Positions 33,181 to 42,391 of a stretch of DNA of 64,000 nt are shown piece by piece (position 1 is the stretch's first letter; every line of letters starts with the position of its first letter). Source of the DNA: Candidatus Promineifilum breve (GTDB lineage Bacteria > Chloroflexota > Anaerolineae > Promineifilales > Promineifilaceae); contig NZ_LN890656.1 of assembly GCF_900066015.1 (NCBI RefSeq), positions 930,001-994,000 on the forward strand. The letters are read 5' to 3'. The notes below the pieces were generated by a model. The model saw nothing but the letters and a program-made list of their open reading frames with translations, searched no databases and was not told where the DNA came from. Position numbers and translations under genes: made by a program.

Positions 33181-35700
33181 ATGGGCAACGAACTAACGGC
33201 AAAGGGTGCGAACGCGCTAGAGAGGGAAGGCGCGCTGGTGCAACGCTTCCTGACAATGACAGGCGATGAAGAGACTCGGGTAAACGAGCAGGCGCCAGTC
33301 AAATCAGACGACAACTTCTTCACCCGACTCGTTGCTGCGGCCGAAGCCACGCTCGATAATTGGTCGCTGTCGATTCTCAATGCCCGTTACGGCCTTTTCA
33401 ACCGGCGGTCGATGACAGTTGACGAGATCGCCATCTACTCCGGGCTGACAGCCGAAATGGTTCGTGCTCACATTGACAGCGCGCTGGAACGGCTCAACGA
33501 GCAAGGGCAGCGGGAAATCTTGGAGGGCCGTGTGGATGAACCATGCGCCCGCCTGGTGCTATACGTGAGGGCGGCTGTGCGTCCGGAGGAGGAGGGTGCG
33601 ACAGCACGTCTGATGACTTTAACCTACAAGGACCTCTCGCACCTGGAGCCACTGCTCGACTTGCCCGACCTGCTGGCCTTGTTCACCAAAGAACCGGACG
33701 AGCAACATCTCCGATCGATTATGACGCGGCTGCAAGTGTTAGAAGCTCTTCAATCCGGTGTGACGATTACCTTTCAGTCTGAATATGGCCCCGCTGAGGA
33801 ACAGGAGTTCTCAGGCCTGTTGGCCGGTGTAGAATGGCCGCCCGCACCAGCGCGCTTGAGCTTGAGCGAGATTCGACAGTTTGAACCAGGCCTGCCGGAT
33901 GAAGAAACTGTAGTCGTCCAGTTGTTTTCAAGTACCAAGAGCAACCACCGATGTCAGTTCACGAACAGCCAGGTCTTCAATTTGTTGTGCCACCTGGAGT
34001 ATAACGAGCAGGTTGTCTATTACACGGAACGGCCCCTGCGCGTTCCCAATCCTTTTACCGACGAGGGTGAGCCAAACTTTGTCGAGCCATCGCATTTGAT
34101 GGCCTTGCAAGACGGTCGGGTCGTGCTCATCGACATGACGCCTCCGGGCGAGGTCGTTTTTGGTCTCCATTCATCTCGCCGCCTGGCCCTGCGTCTCTAC
34201 TGTATGCAACATGGGTATGGACTCCTGGTCACTGACGGTCGCGACACGGCACTTAGTCATAGCCAATGGCTCTTGCCAAGCGATCGCGGCTTCTTGGTTA
34301 CCCTGAGCATGACAACCGGTCTATTGACCGGCGAACCGGCTGTTAACCTCGGCGATTTGAACCTTACCCACCGTGAGATGTGTGGGCTTGTTGCCCGTGA
34401 GAACCTGTTTTGGCTGCCGGGCACGCATGCCGTTTCCACCCAACCCCCAGGCGCGAATAGAATGGGGGAAGTGGATGATGAGGACGAAGCAGCAAGCGAG
34501 ATGGAACCGGATGACACATTCACTGACAACAAGGTGGCCGATGGCGCTGATAATGTCAGAGGAAGTAGCCAATTAATGGAACTGTTGGTTAATGCCGTAG
34601 GTTTGACGCTGGATGAGCGGGAGGGAGCCATTTTCATGGCACGCTTTGGCTTGGAAGACGGACAGGCGCGAACCCTGAGCGCAGTCGGCGATCAGTTCGG
34701 CATCACTCGCGAACGGGCACGACAGATCATCGAGAAGGGCTTTCAACGCCTAACCCGCGCGGCCAAGAGCGCCCGGCGGCGCGCCCGTTATGACGAGCCT
34801 TGCGCCCGGTTGGCGGACTACATTCGCTCGGCCGTGAACCCCGACGCTGACGATGACGCCGAACGGTTGCTGGCGTTGATGCGTACGGAGCTTCCTCAGC
34901 TACGAACCCTATCCGTGCGTGATGCAGCCATGCTGCCTGCTCGATTCCTGGGAGACAAAGAGACAGCAGCGGATTATGCCAAGCGTGTCCGCGAGTTGTT
35001 GGAAGCCGAACAGGAGGTTAGGCGTATAGAGAAGGAAGTCGCGCGCTCCGATACCAGGCTCGCCGCCCTGTTAAGGGACGTCCTCTGGCCGCCGGAGATA
35101 AGCGTTATCGCGCCGGGTGATTTCGGCACTCTCGTCGCCGCCCGTTCAGTGTCGCCCATCATGGCTAGTGAGACCGGCGCGTTCGTCAGCGGCAAATTGG
35201 ACCGTTTGGTCGAATATGAATCAGCCCTTGAACACGACTTTCTGCAACTGCTTGAAGGAACCGGCAACGTTACTTTCTATCAGGAGCAGCCATTCCGTGT
35301 TCCGTATGAGGATGACGGACAAGTTCACCATACCTACCCCGATGTGTTCTTCGTGTTGGGTGACGGGCGTGGCGTCGTGGCAGAGGTCGCACCGAACTTT
35401 GAAATGGCCCAGAAAGAGAATTGGGTTAAGTGGCATGGCCTGCGCATGTTCTGCCGCGAGCGCGGTTACGGTTTGCTTATCACTGATGGGCGTCGTACCT
35501 TTCAGAGCGTGAGCCGTCACGAGGTTCGCTTGGACATCCGCCACTCACTGCTGGCAGCGCTGGACGATGGTCCCATGAGCTGGCCGGAATACCAGGCTTG
35601 GCGCGATACGTCGGGAATCACGACCGGCGAGTTCTATGCCATTGTGATTCGCGAGCGGCTGGATTGGAGGCTGCGGCCGTACCGGCTGGCGAGGGGCTGA
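33181..35700 (+). CDS. Tandem (sigma-region-4-like HTH + TnsA-like nuclease fold) protein
   Basis: 839 residues, internally duplicated. Unit 2 has a sigma-70 region-4-like HTH (~465-527: TLSAVGDQFGITRERARQII), a helical segment (DEPCARLADYIRSAV), and a TnsA-N-like PD-(D/E)xK fold (~670-775: ESALEHDFLQLLEG, FYQEQPFRVPY, TYPDVFFVLGDGRGVVAEVA, RERGYGLLITDGR). Unit 1 (~45-370) repeats the order in diverged form (LFNRRSMTVDEIAIYSGLT, DEPCARLVLYVRAAV, VVYYTERPLRVPNPF, MQHGYGLLVTDGR). The TnsA-type EVK lysine is EVA in unit 2, and unit 1 lacks the acidic core, so cutting activity is doubtful. No TnsB/TnsC nearby. Base composition is less GC-rich than neighbours, suggesting transfer. Function unknown. 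Confidence 0.75.
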   Translation: MGNELTAKGANALEREGALVQRFLTMTGDEETRVNEQAPVKSDDNFFTRLVAAAEATLDNWSLSILNARYGLFNRRSMTVDEIAIYSGLTAEMVRAHIDSALERLNEQGQREILEGRVDEPCARLVLYVRAAVRPEEEGATARLMTLTYKDLSHLEPLLDLPDLLALFTKEPDEQHLRSIMTRLQVLEALQSGVTITFQSEYGPAEEQEFSGLLAGVEWPPAPARLSLSEIRQFEPGLPDEETVVVQLFSSTKSNHRCQFTNSQVFNLLCHLEYNEQVVYYTERPLRVPNPFTDEGEPNFVEPSHLMALQDGRVVLIDMTPPGEVVFGLHSSRRLALRLYCMQHGYGLLVTDGRDTALSHSQWLLPSDRGFLVTLSMTTGLLTGEPAVNLGDLNLTHREMCGLVARENLFWLPGTHAVSTQPPGANRMGEVDDEDEAASEMEPDDTFTDNKVADGADNVRGSSQLMELLVNAVGLTLDEREGAIFMARFGLEDGQARTLSAVGDQFGITRERARQIIEKGFQRLTRAAKSARRRARYDEPCARLADYIRSAVNPDADDDAERLLALMRTELPQLRTLSVRDAAMLPARFLGDKETAADYAKRVRELLEAEQEVRRIEKEVARSDTRLAALLRDVLWPPEISVIAPGDFGTLVAARSVSPIMASETGAFVSGKLDRLVEYESALEHDFLQLLEGTGNVTFYQEQPFRVPYEDDGQVHHTYPDVFFVLGDGRGVVAEVAPNFEMAQKENWVKWHGLRMFCRERGYGLLITDGRRTFQSVSRHEVRLDIRHSLLAALDDGPMSWPEYQAWRDTSGITTGEFYAIVIRERLDWRLRPYRLARG

Positions 35701-35860
35701 ACCCCATCAACGTGACCTTCGCCGTGATCGCCGCCGTCTTCTGGCAGTTGGGGATGTTCGTGCTCTACTTCACCGATTGGCTCGAATTCGCCGATTATAC
35801 GCTGCCGGTCTGCTCTCCGCGATCTCCGCGTCATCTGACTTTGGAAATCCACAGTCAGAT
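35701..35860. other. Gap with possible gene remnant
   Basis: About 160 bases after the HTH/TnsA-like gene. A 58-codon frame from a GTG at 35712 begins like a membrane helix (FAVIAAVFWQLGMFVLYFTD) but then runs into unrelated sequence. No ribosome site. Probably a remnant. Confidence 0.3.
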
Positions 35861-36022
35861 CATGATCAACGTCACCCCAAACCTATGACAAATCTTAATA
35901 TCCAGCGCAAGGAAAGAGGAGTACAGTAAGCTATAGAAGCGGTCATCACGCCCCATTGTCCCGGATGGATCGGCACGGCAAAAGGAGTCGGGCGGGGCGG
36001 GCCGGTAGTTAGGAGCCTTTCG
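35861..36022. repeat. Duplicated 5' region of the beta-helix genes, copy 1
   Basis: 162 bases almost identical to 38958-39119, from CATGATCAACGTCACC to TAGTTAGGAGCCTTTCG before each start codon. It probably contains promoter and ribosome site (TTAGGAG). Confidence 0.85.
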
Positions 36023-38734
36023 ATGAGTACCGAACTGAATACTGGTGTTGGAGTCAACAGCGCGGCCGAGCGTGGTTGGTTGGCCGGCCTGCTGTTGCGT
36101 CGCGGCGATACACTGTTGCCGCGACTGGCCTTTTATTATAGGAAGATGGCCGCCCTGCCGCGCCCCTGGCGGCGGCAATTGCGGCGCAAACTGGCCGTCA
36201 CCGTCAGCGGGGCGGCGCTGCTGCTGGCCCTGGCCGGGCCGGTCTTGCCCCCCGCGTTGGCCGATGCCGACGCCCCCGCGGCGACGATCACCGTCGTCAA
36301 CGGCGAAGTCGCCATCACCAACAACAACAAGTGCTCCCTGCTGGAAGCCATCATCAATGCCCGCGCCACGACCAACGGGCAAATGAAAGCCGACTGCACC
36401 AGCGGCAACATCAACGGGCCGGACACGGTGTCGCTGCCCAACGGCGGCGATTTCGTGCTGACCGCATCGCACAACTCGCAATTCGGGCCGACCGGGCTGC
36501 CGGTCATCACCGATGACATGACCATCGAGGGGCACGGCTCGGCCATCCGCCGCGACGAGACTTACACCACGCCGGAGTTTCGCATCATGGCCGTCGATCC
36601 GGGCGTCAACCTGACCATCCGCGATACGACCATCAGTGGCGGGAGTAGCAGTTATCCCTACCAGGGCGGCGGCATCCTGAACAAGGGACATCTGCTTATC
36701 GAGGGCGGCACAATTCGCGACAATTATGGTTACTGGGGTGGCGGGATCGAAAACGAGGGTAACCTTGTGGTGATCGACAGCCTGATCACGTATAACACAT
36801 CGCGTTTTGGCGGTGGGGTCGACAACGAGGGTGAACTTGTCGTGAGCGACAGCCAGTTCACGCATAACAGTGGGGAGTACGGTGGCGGTGGCGTTTACAG
36901 CCACGCCGCGACAACCGCGACCATCACCGGCAGCCTGATCGCCGAAAACTTGGCCCACTACCACAATGGCGGCGGTATCCTGAGCAGTGGTATTCTGAGC
37001 ATCGAGAACAGCACGGTTGCGAACAATTCCGCCTACGCGGGCGGCGGCATTGATGCAACGCAAGCCACCATCACCGGCAGCCAGATCATTGAGAATAATG
37101 CCTGTAATCTCTCCCACCAGGTTTATTGTTTGGATGGGGGTGGCGGCATGCGCGTTGAGAATCTGACCCTGGTCAACAGCACGGTCGCCGACAACACATC
37201 TTATGGCGGCCTGGAATTCGCCGGGTGGGGCGGCGGCCCAGGTGGCGGTATCGTCATTAACGGCACCTCCACCATTACCGGCTCGACGATTAGCGGCAAC
37301 CGGGCTATTAGCGGCTATGGTGACATTTCTGATCCTGGCCTGCCGCCGGGGATTGGGGGTGGCATCCTCATCTATGATGACGTCACTATCGTCAATAGCA
37401 CGATCAGTGGCAACGAGGCGAACTATGGCGGTGGGATTCTCGTCGCCGAAGGTGACGTGACATTGATCCATACCACCCTGACCGGCAACGTTGCCAAGTA
37501 TGAGAGTTACTATAACGAAGAGTACTATGCTACGTACTCTGCCTCCGGGCTTGGCGGCGGCTTGTTTGTTGGCGGAACATTTGATTATGACGCCTCACCA
37601 ACTGTGTCGCTGAGCGGGTCGATCTTTTCCGGGAACACCGCCGACACGGCGGGGCGCGAAATCATGGGCAGTGCATCGGCCATCACCGGCAACGCCTTCA
37701 ACGTCATCGGCCGCAATGGTAACGCCGGAACGTCCGGCTTCACCCCCGGCGCGACCGACATCGTGCCCTCGGCCGGCCTCAACGCCATCCTCAGCCCCCT
37801 GGCCGACAACGGCGGGCCGACCATGACCCACGCATTGCCACAGGGCAGCCCGGCCCTCGACCGCGCGCCCAATGCCTCGTGTACGGCCGCGCCGGTCAAC
37901 GGCGTCGATCAGCGCGGCGAACCGCGCAACCAGAACGGCGCGGGCAACGCGAGCAACAACGAGTGCGACGCGGGCAGCTTTGAGCGGCAGGCGGGCGGCG
38001 GCGGCGGCGCGGCCTTCCTCGTCTCCCCGTCGGGCAGCGGCACGGTCGGCGGGGTCGCCTTTGCCCCCAGCGACATCCTGAAGTACGACCCGGCGGCCGG
38101 CTGGTCGATGTACTTCGACGGCTCCGACGTGGGCATCACCAAGAACCTGAGCGGCTTCGAACTGCTGGGCAACGGCGACATCCTCATGTCGTTCCAGGCC
38201 AGGCAGACCATCCCCGGCGTGGGGTCGTTCATGCCCCAGGACATCGCCCGCTTCGACCCGACGACTACCGGCGACAACACGGCCGGCGCCTTCCAATGGG
38301 CGCTGGACGGCTCGACCAAGGGGCTATCGACCAGCGGCGAGAAGATCGACGCGCTCGGCCTGTCGGCCGGGTCGTGGGCGATCAGCACCACCGGCGCGGC
38401 CACTGTCCCCTCCGGCGGCGGCACGCTGAAGGCCCAGGACGAGGATGCCCTGCTCTTTGATCCGGGCAGCGGCGGCTGGTCGGCCTTCTTCGACGGCACG
38501 CCCATCCCCGGCCTGAAGGCCGAGGACGTCAACGCCCTGTGGGTCGACCCGACCAACGGCGACCTGTATATCAGCCTGCTCAACGCGTTCAACCTGAGCG
38601 GGGTCAGCGGCAACGGCCGCGACATCGTGAAACTGACCAACAACGGCGGCGGCAGCTACACCCCGTCACTGTGGTGGAACGGCGCGGCGGCCGGCTTCCC
38701 GGTGAATGTGGATGGGGTCGAGATTCTGCCCTAA
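36023..38734 (+). CDS. Secreted right-handed beta-helix protein, paralogue 1
   Basis: 903 residues. TTAGGAG lies ~8 bases before ATG 36023. A long N-terminal extension (~50 residues, GLLLRRGDTLLPRLAFYYRK) precedes a signal-like helix (LAVTVSGAALLLALAGP). CSLLEAIINAR (near 110) is the usual opening of choice-of-anchor/parallel beta-helix proteins. About 180-570 contain ~20-residue coils with SxIxxNxAxxGGGI patterns (VANNSAYAGGGI, STISGNEANYGGGI). After PALDRAPNASC (~615) comes a C-terminal ~250-residue domain (ILKYDPAAGWSMYFDGSDVG, DALLFDPGSGGWSAFFDG, LYISLLNAFNLSGVSGNG). Likely a surface or secreted adhesin or polysaccharide-binding protein. It is paired with the next gene. Confidence 0.85.
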   Translation: MSTELNTGVGVNSAAERGWLAGLLLRRGDTLLPRLAFYYRKMAALPRPWRRQLRRKLAVTVSGAALLLALAGPVLPPALADADAPAATITVVNGEVAITNNNKCSLLEAIINARATTNGQMKADCTSGNINGPDTVSLPNGGDFVLTASHNSQFGPTGLPVITDDMTIEGHGSAIRRDETYTTPEFRIMAVDPGVNLTIRDTTISGGSSSYPYQGGGILNKGHLLIEGGTIRDNYGYWGGGIENEGNLVVIDSLITYNTSRFGGGVDNEGELVVSDSQFTHNSGEYGGGGVYSHAATTATITGSLIAENLAHYHNGGGILSSGILSIENSTVANNSAYAGGGIDATQATITGSQIIENNACNLSHQVYCLDGGGGMRVENLTLVNSTVADNTSYGGLEFAGWGGGPGGGIVINGTSTITGSTISGNRAISGYGDISDPGLPPGIGGGILIYDDVTIVNSTISGNEANYGGGILVAEGDVTLIHTTLTGNVAKYESYYNEEYYATYSASGLGGGLFVGGTFDYDASPTVSLSGSIFSGNTADTAGREIMGSASAITGNAFNVIGRNGNAGTSGFTPGATDIVPSAGLNAILSPLADNGGPTMTHALPQGSPALDRAPNASCTAAPVNGVDQRGEPRNQNGAGNASNNECDAGSFERQAGGGGGAAFLVSPSGSGTVGGVAFAPSDILKYDPAAGWSMYFDGSDVGITKNLSGFELLGNGDILMSFQARQTIPGVGSFMPQDIARFDPTTTGDNTAGAFQWALDGSTKGLSTSGEKIDALGLSAGSWAISTTGAATVPSGGGTLKAQDEDALLFDPGSGGWSAFFDGTPIPGLKAEDVNALWVDPTNGDLYISLLNAFNLSGVSGNGRDIVKLTNNGGGSYTPSLWWNGAAAGFPVNVDGVEILP

Positions 38735-38915
38735 TCCCAATCGCAATCGTTGTCGCAATCGCTGTCGCAATCGCAATCGAAAAGCGAAGAATCGATAGCG
38801 ATTGCGATAGCGATAGCGATAGGGATCGTGGGGAGGGATCGTTGTCGCAATCGCAATCGTAATCGAAAAGCGAAGAATCGATAGCGATTGCGATTGCGAC
38901 AGCGATTGCGATTGG
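38733..38915. repeat. CAATCG / CGATTG hexamer-word palindromes
   Basis: Two consecutive inverted arrays: CAATCGTTGTCGCAATCGCTG ... GATAGCGATTGCGATAGCG, repeated once. It begins at the stop of paralogue 1. Confidence 0.85.
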
Positions 38916-38957
38916 GCGAGACTTGCTCGGTCAAGGCATGAAAAACCCCAGAGAGAA

Positions 38958-39119
38958 CATGATCAACGTCACCCCAAACCTATGACAAATCTTAATATCC
39001 AGCGCAAGAAAACAGGAGTACAGTAAGCTATAGAAGCGGTCATCACGCCCCATTGTCCCGGATGGATCGGCACGGCAAAAGGAGTCGGGCGGGGCGGGCC
39101 GGTAGTTAGGAGCCTTTCG
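38958..39119. repeat. Duplicated 5' region of the beta-helix genes, copy 2
   Basis: Near-identical to 35861-36022 (offset 3097). Differences noted around 39007-39014 (GAAAACAGG for GGAAAGAGG). Confidence 0.85.
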
Positions 39120-41696
39120 ATGAGTACCGAACTGAATACTGGTGTTGGAGTCAACAGCGCGGCCGAGCGTGGTTGGTTGGCCGGCCTGCTGTTGCGTCGT
39201 GGCGATACACTGTTGCCGCGACTGGCCTTTTATTATAGGAAGATGGCCGCCCTGCCGCGCCCCTGGCGGCGGCAATTGCGGCGCAAACTGGCCGTCACCG
39301 TCAGCGGGGCGGCGCTGCTGCTGGCCCTGGCCGGGCCGGTCTTGCCCCCCGCGTTGGCCGATGCCGACGCCCCCGCGGCGACGATCACCGTCGTCAACGG
39401 CGAGGTCGCCATCACCAACAACAACAAGTGCTCCCTGATGGAAGCCATCATCAACGCCCGCGCCGAAACCAACAATCAAATGAAGGCCGACTGCGCCAGC
39501 GGCAACATCAACGGGCCGGATACGGTGTCGCTGCCCAACGGCGGCGATTTCGTGCTGACCGCGCCCCACAACGAGCAAAATGGCCCCACCGGCTTGCCGG
39601 TCATCACCACCAGCATGACCATCGAGGGGCACGGCGCGACGATTCGCCGCAGCACGGCCACGTACTCCCATTTCCGCATCATGGCCGTCGATCCCGGCGC
39701 CACCCTGACCCTGCGCGACACGACCATCCGCGACGGGTGGGCCTCTCCTGACTACGACGATGGCCCCGGTGGCGGTATTCTGAGCCGTGGCAACCTGGTC
39801 ATCGAGAATTGCACGATTGCCGACAATTACGGCTACTATAAAGGTGGCGGTATTTATGCCGCTGGGCAATTGACCATTACCGGCTCCAGCGTCACGAACA
39901 ATTGGGTTTGGGGTTCTGCTGCGGCCGGCGGCGGGATTTTTGCCAATGGGCAAACCAACATCACGGATAGCACCATTGCCGATAATCGGGCCTCGGCAGA
40001 CGATATCACTGCTCACGGCGGTGGGTTATATATCGGCCCGGATGCTCAGGCGACTATCTCCGGTAGCCTGATCAACCAGAACACAGCCTCTTCGCATTAT
40101 GATACCGCCGGCGCCGGTATTTTTGTCTACGGTCAGGCGACGATTGTTGACAGCACCATCGCCGAAAACATTAATAGTGGTAATGAGGGTGGCGGTACGG
40201 GCGGCGGCGTTTATGTGACCGGGCAGGCGACGATCTCCGGTAGTACCATCCGCGACAACGTTGTCCATGCATTTTACGAGGGTTACTCCTATGATTTGCA
40301 CCCGGCCTACGGCGGCGGTCTCCATAACGATGGCACGACCCTCGTTGTAAACAGCACGATCAGCGGCAATACGGCCGGTTATGGCGGCGGAGTGGTGAAC
40401 ACGCATGAGGGTAATTTGACGATATGGCACACCACCATCACCGATAATCATGCCATTCAGGAAGTTGCCGACTATGATGAAGCCGGTGGCAGCGGTGGTG
40501 GATTATTCTCCGGGCCTCACTATCAGGGTGAGAATTGCTCGGCGACGACACTGCGCGGAGTCATCATTTCCGGTAACACGTCCGACATTTCGGCGAAGCA
40601 GGCGCTTTTCGTGCCGCCGACACCCGGTTACTGTTCGGCGTCGATCACCGTCAACGCCTTTAACGTCTTCGGTCAGGGCGGTAATGCCGGCCTCGTCGGC
40701 TTCACCCCCGGCGCGACCGACATCGTGCCCTCGGCCGGCCTCAACGCCATCCTCAGCCCCCTGGCCGACAACGGCGGGCCGACGATGACCCATGCATTGC
40801 CGCAGGGCAGCCCAGCCCTCGACCGCGCGCCCAATGCCTCGTGTACGGCCGCCCCGGTCAACGGCGTCGATCAGCGCGGCGAACCGCGCAACCAGAACGG
40901 CGCGGGCAATGTGACCAACAACGAGTGCGACGCAGGCAGCTTCGAGCGGCAGGCGGGCGGCGGCGGCGGCGCGGCCTTCCTCGTCTCCCCGTCGGGCAGC
41001 GGCACGGTCGGCGGCGTGGCCTTCGCCCCCAGCGACATCCTGAAGTACGACCCGGCGGCCGGCTGGTCGATGTACTTCGACGGCTCCGACGTGGGCATCA
41101 CCAAGAACCTGAGCGGCTTCGAACTGCTGGGCAACGGCGACATCCTCATGTCGTTCCAGGCCAGGCAGACCATCCCCGGCGTGGGGTCGTTCATGCCCCA
41201 GGACATCGCCCGCTTCGACCCGACGACCACCGGCGACAACACGGCCGGCGCCTTCCAATGGGCGCTGGACGGCTCGACCAAGGGGCTATCGACCAGTGGC
41301 GAGAAGATCGACGCGCTCGGCCTGTCGGACGGGTTGTGGGCGATCAGCACCACCGGCGCGGCCACTGTCCCCTCCGGCGGCGGCACGCTGAAGGCCCAGG
41401 ACGAGGATGCCCTGCTCTTTGATCCGGGCAGCGGCAACTGGTCGGCCTTCTTCGACGGCACGCCCATCCCCGGCCTGAAGGCCGAGGACGTCAACGCCCT
41501 GTGGGTCGACCCGACCAACGGCGACCTGTATATCAGCCTGCTCAACGCGTTCAATCTGAGCGGGGTTAGCGGCAACGGCCGCGACATCGTGAAACTGACC
41601 AACAACGGCGGCGGCAGCTACACCCCGTCACTGTGGTGGAACGGCGCGGCGGCCGGCTTCCCGGTGAATGTGGATGGGCTGGAGATTCTGCCCTAA
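39120..41696 (+). CDS. Secreted right-handed beta-helix protein, paralogue 2
   Basis: 858 residues with the same layout as paralogue 1. The first ~125 residues are nearly identical (CSLMEAIINARAET replaces CSLLEAIINARATT). The central helix coils (~170-520: ITGSSVTNNWVWGSAAAGGG, DSTIADNRASADD, STISGNTAGYGGGVV) are different in sequence and length. The ~310 C-terminal residues from FTPGATDIVPSAGLNAILSP on are again almost identical. This pattern of identical ends and free-changing centre suggests duplication followed by gene conversion at the ends and selection for variety in the exposed helix. Confidence 0.85.
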   Translation: MSTELNTGVGVNSAAERGWLAGLLLRRGDTLLPRLAFYYRKMAALPRPWRRQLRRKLAVTVSGAALLLALAGPVLPPALADADAPAATITVVNGEVAITNNNKCSLMEAIINARAETNNQMKADCASGNINGPDTVSLPNGGDFVLTAPHNEQNGPTGLPVITTSMTIEGHGATIRRSTATYSHFRIMAVDPGATLTLRDTTIRDGWASPDYDDGPGGGILSRGNLVIENCTIADNYGYYKGGGIYAAGQLTITGSSVTNNWVWGSAAAGGGIFANGQTNITDSTIADNRASADDITAHGGGLYIGPDAQATISGSLINQNTASSHYDTAGAGIFVYGQATIVDSTIAENINSGNEGGGTGGGVYVTGQATISGSTIRDNVVHAFYEGYSYDLHPAYGGGLHNDGTTLVVNSTISGNTAGYGGGVVNTHEGNLTIWHTTITDNHAIQEVADYDEAGGSGGGLFSGPHYQGENCSATTLRGVIISGNTSDISAKQALFVPPTPGYCSASITVNAFNVFGQGGNAGLVGFTPGATDIVPSAGLNAILSPLADNGGPTMTHALPQGSPALDRAPNASCTAAPVNGVDQRGEPRNQNGAGNVTNNECDAGSFERQAGGGGGAAFLVSPSGSGTVGGVAFAPSDILKYDPAAGWSMYFDGSDVGITKNLSGFELLGNGDILMSFQARQTIPGVGSFMPQDIARFDPTTTGDNTAGAFQWALDGSTKGLSTSGEKIDALGLSDGLWAISTTGAATVPSGGGTLKAQDEDALLFDPGSGNWSAFFDGTPIPGLKAEDVNALWVDPTNGDLYISLLNAFNLSGVSGNGRDIVKLTNNGGGSYTPSLWWNGAAAGFPVNVDGLEILP

Positions 41697-41790
41697 TCCC
41701 AATCGCAATCGCAATCGCAATCGCTATCGAAAACCGTAAGAACGATAGCGATTGCGATTGCGACAGCGATTGCGAGGGGGATTGCGATTG
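41695..41790. repeat. CAATCG hexamer-word palindrome
   Basis: CCCAATCGCAATCGCAATCG then GATAGCGATTGCGATTGCGAC. Begins at the stop codon of paralogue 2, just as the array at 38733 does for paralogue 1. Confidence 0.85.
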
Positions 41791-41816
41791 ATGATTATTC
41801 AACAAATCAATACGGC

Positions 41817-41993
41817 GTGGGGGCGAGGCGGCGGCGAATAACCTGGTCAGAACATAGAACGTTGTCTCGCCGCCGCCTCGCCCTTCTTGGGTTCTCGCCC
41901 TTCTGCGCGTCATCGCCGCAGAGGGGGTCAGGCAACCGGGAGCGGAGTATACCTGTTTCCCAGCGACGTTTCTCCCGGTTGCCTGCCCCCTAC
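41817..41993. repeat. REPIN-like compound palindrome, empty copy (GTGG variant)
   Basis: GTGGGGGCGAGGCGGCGGCGA start (GTAG changed to GTGG), hairpin 2 arms GGGGTCAGGCAACCGGGAG / CTCCCGGTTGCCTGCCCCC, end CTAC. Not occupied by IS110. Confidence 0.82.
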
Positions 41994-41997
41994 GGTC

Positions 41998-42105
41998 GTT
42001 TTCGCAATCGCTATCGCTATCGCAATCGCTATCGCAATCGCAATCGCAATCGCAATCGTTCTTCCGTTTTTCGATTACGATTGCGACAGCGATTGCGACA
42101 GCGAT
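41998..42105. repeat. CAATCG / CGATTG hexamer-word palindrome
   Basis: Tandem CGCAATCGCTATCGCTATCGC words facing ATTACGATTGCGACAGCG words. Confidence 0.82.
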
Positions 42106-42155
42106 TGCGAGGGGGAGGGGGAAGGAAGAGCGATTATGAGTAAATCGCCCCCCAC

Positions 42156-42184
42156 TTGCCATAATCCCCGCCCCCTGCTATACT
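42156..42184 (+). promoter_or_regulatory. Promoter of the DEAD-box helicase gene with long leader
   Basis: TTGCCA (42156-42161), 17-base spacer ending TGC, TATACT (42179-42184). Predicts a ~200-base untranslated leader before the GTG at 42392. Long leaders are common in autoregulated or cold-responsive RNA helicase genes. No specific riboswitch recognised. Confidence 0.55.
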
Positions 42185-42391
42185 GCCCCTTGGCGTCGCG
42201 GCTACAGAGCCAAGACTAACAGTGCCATCGCATCACAGACCCACCTACTACTTACTGACGCATCTGTGCATCCGCGAAATCTGTGGTTTTTTGCCTCTGC
42301 CGCCGGCCGCCGAATACATTTTGATTATTGCAGACTTTCTAACCGACGCTGGGAGTGCGACTTGGCTGGTTGAAGTCAAGGAGAATACCCA

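Noticed and set aside
33181-35700. Tn7-like transposon
   Set aside because: No TnsB, TnsC or TniQ-like genes and no end repeats; only a TnsA-like fold with altered catalytic residues.
35712-35888. 58-residue membrane protein after the HTH/TnsA-like gene
   Set aside because: Only the first 20 codons look like a helix, the rest runs into the duplicated upstream region; kept as possible remnant only.
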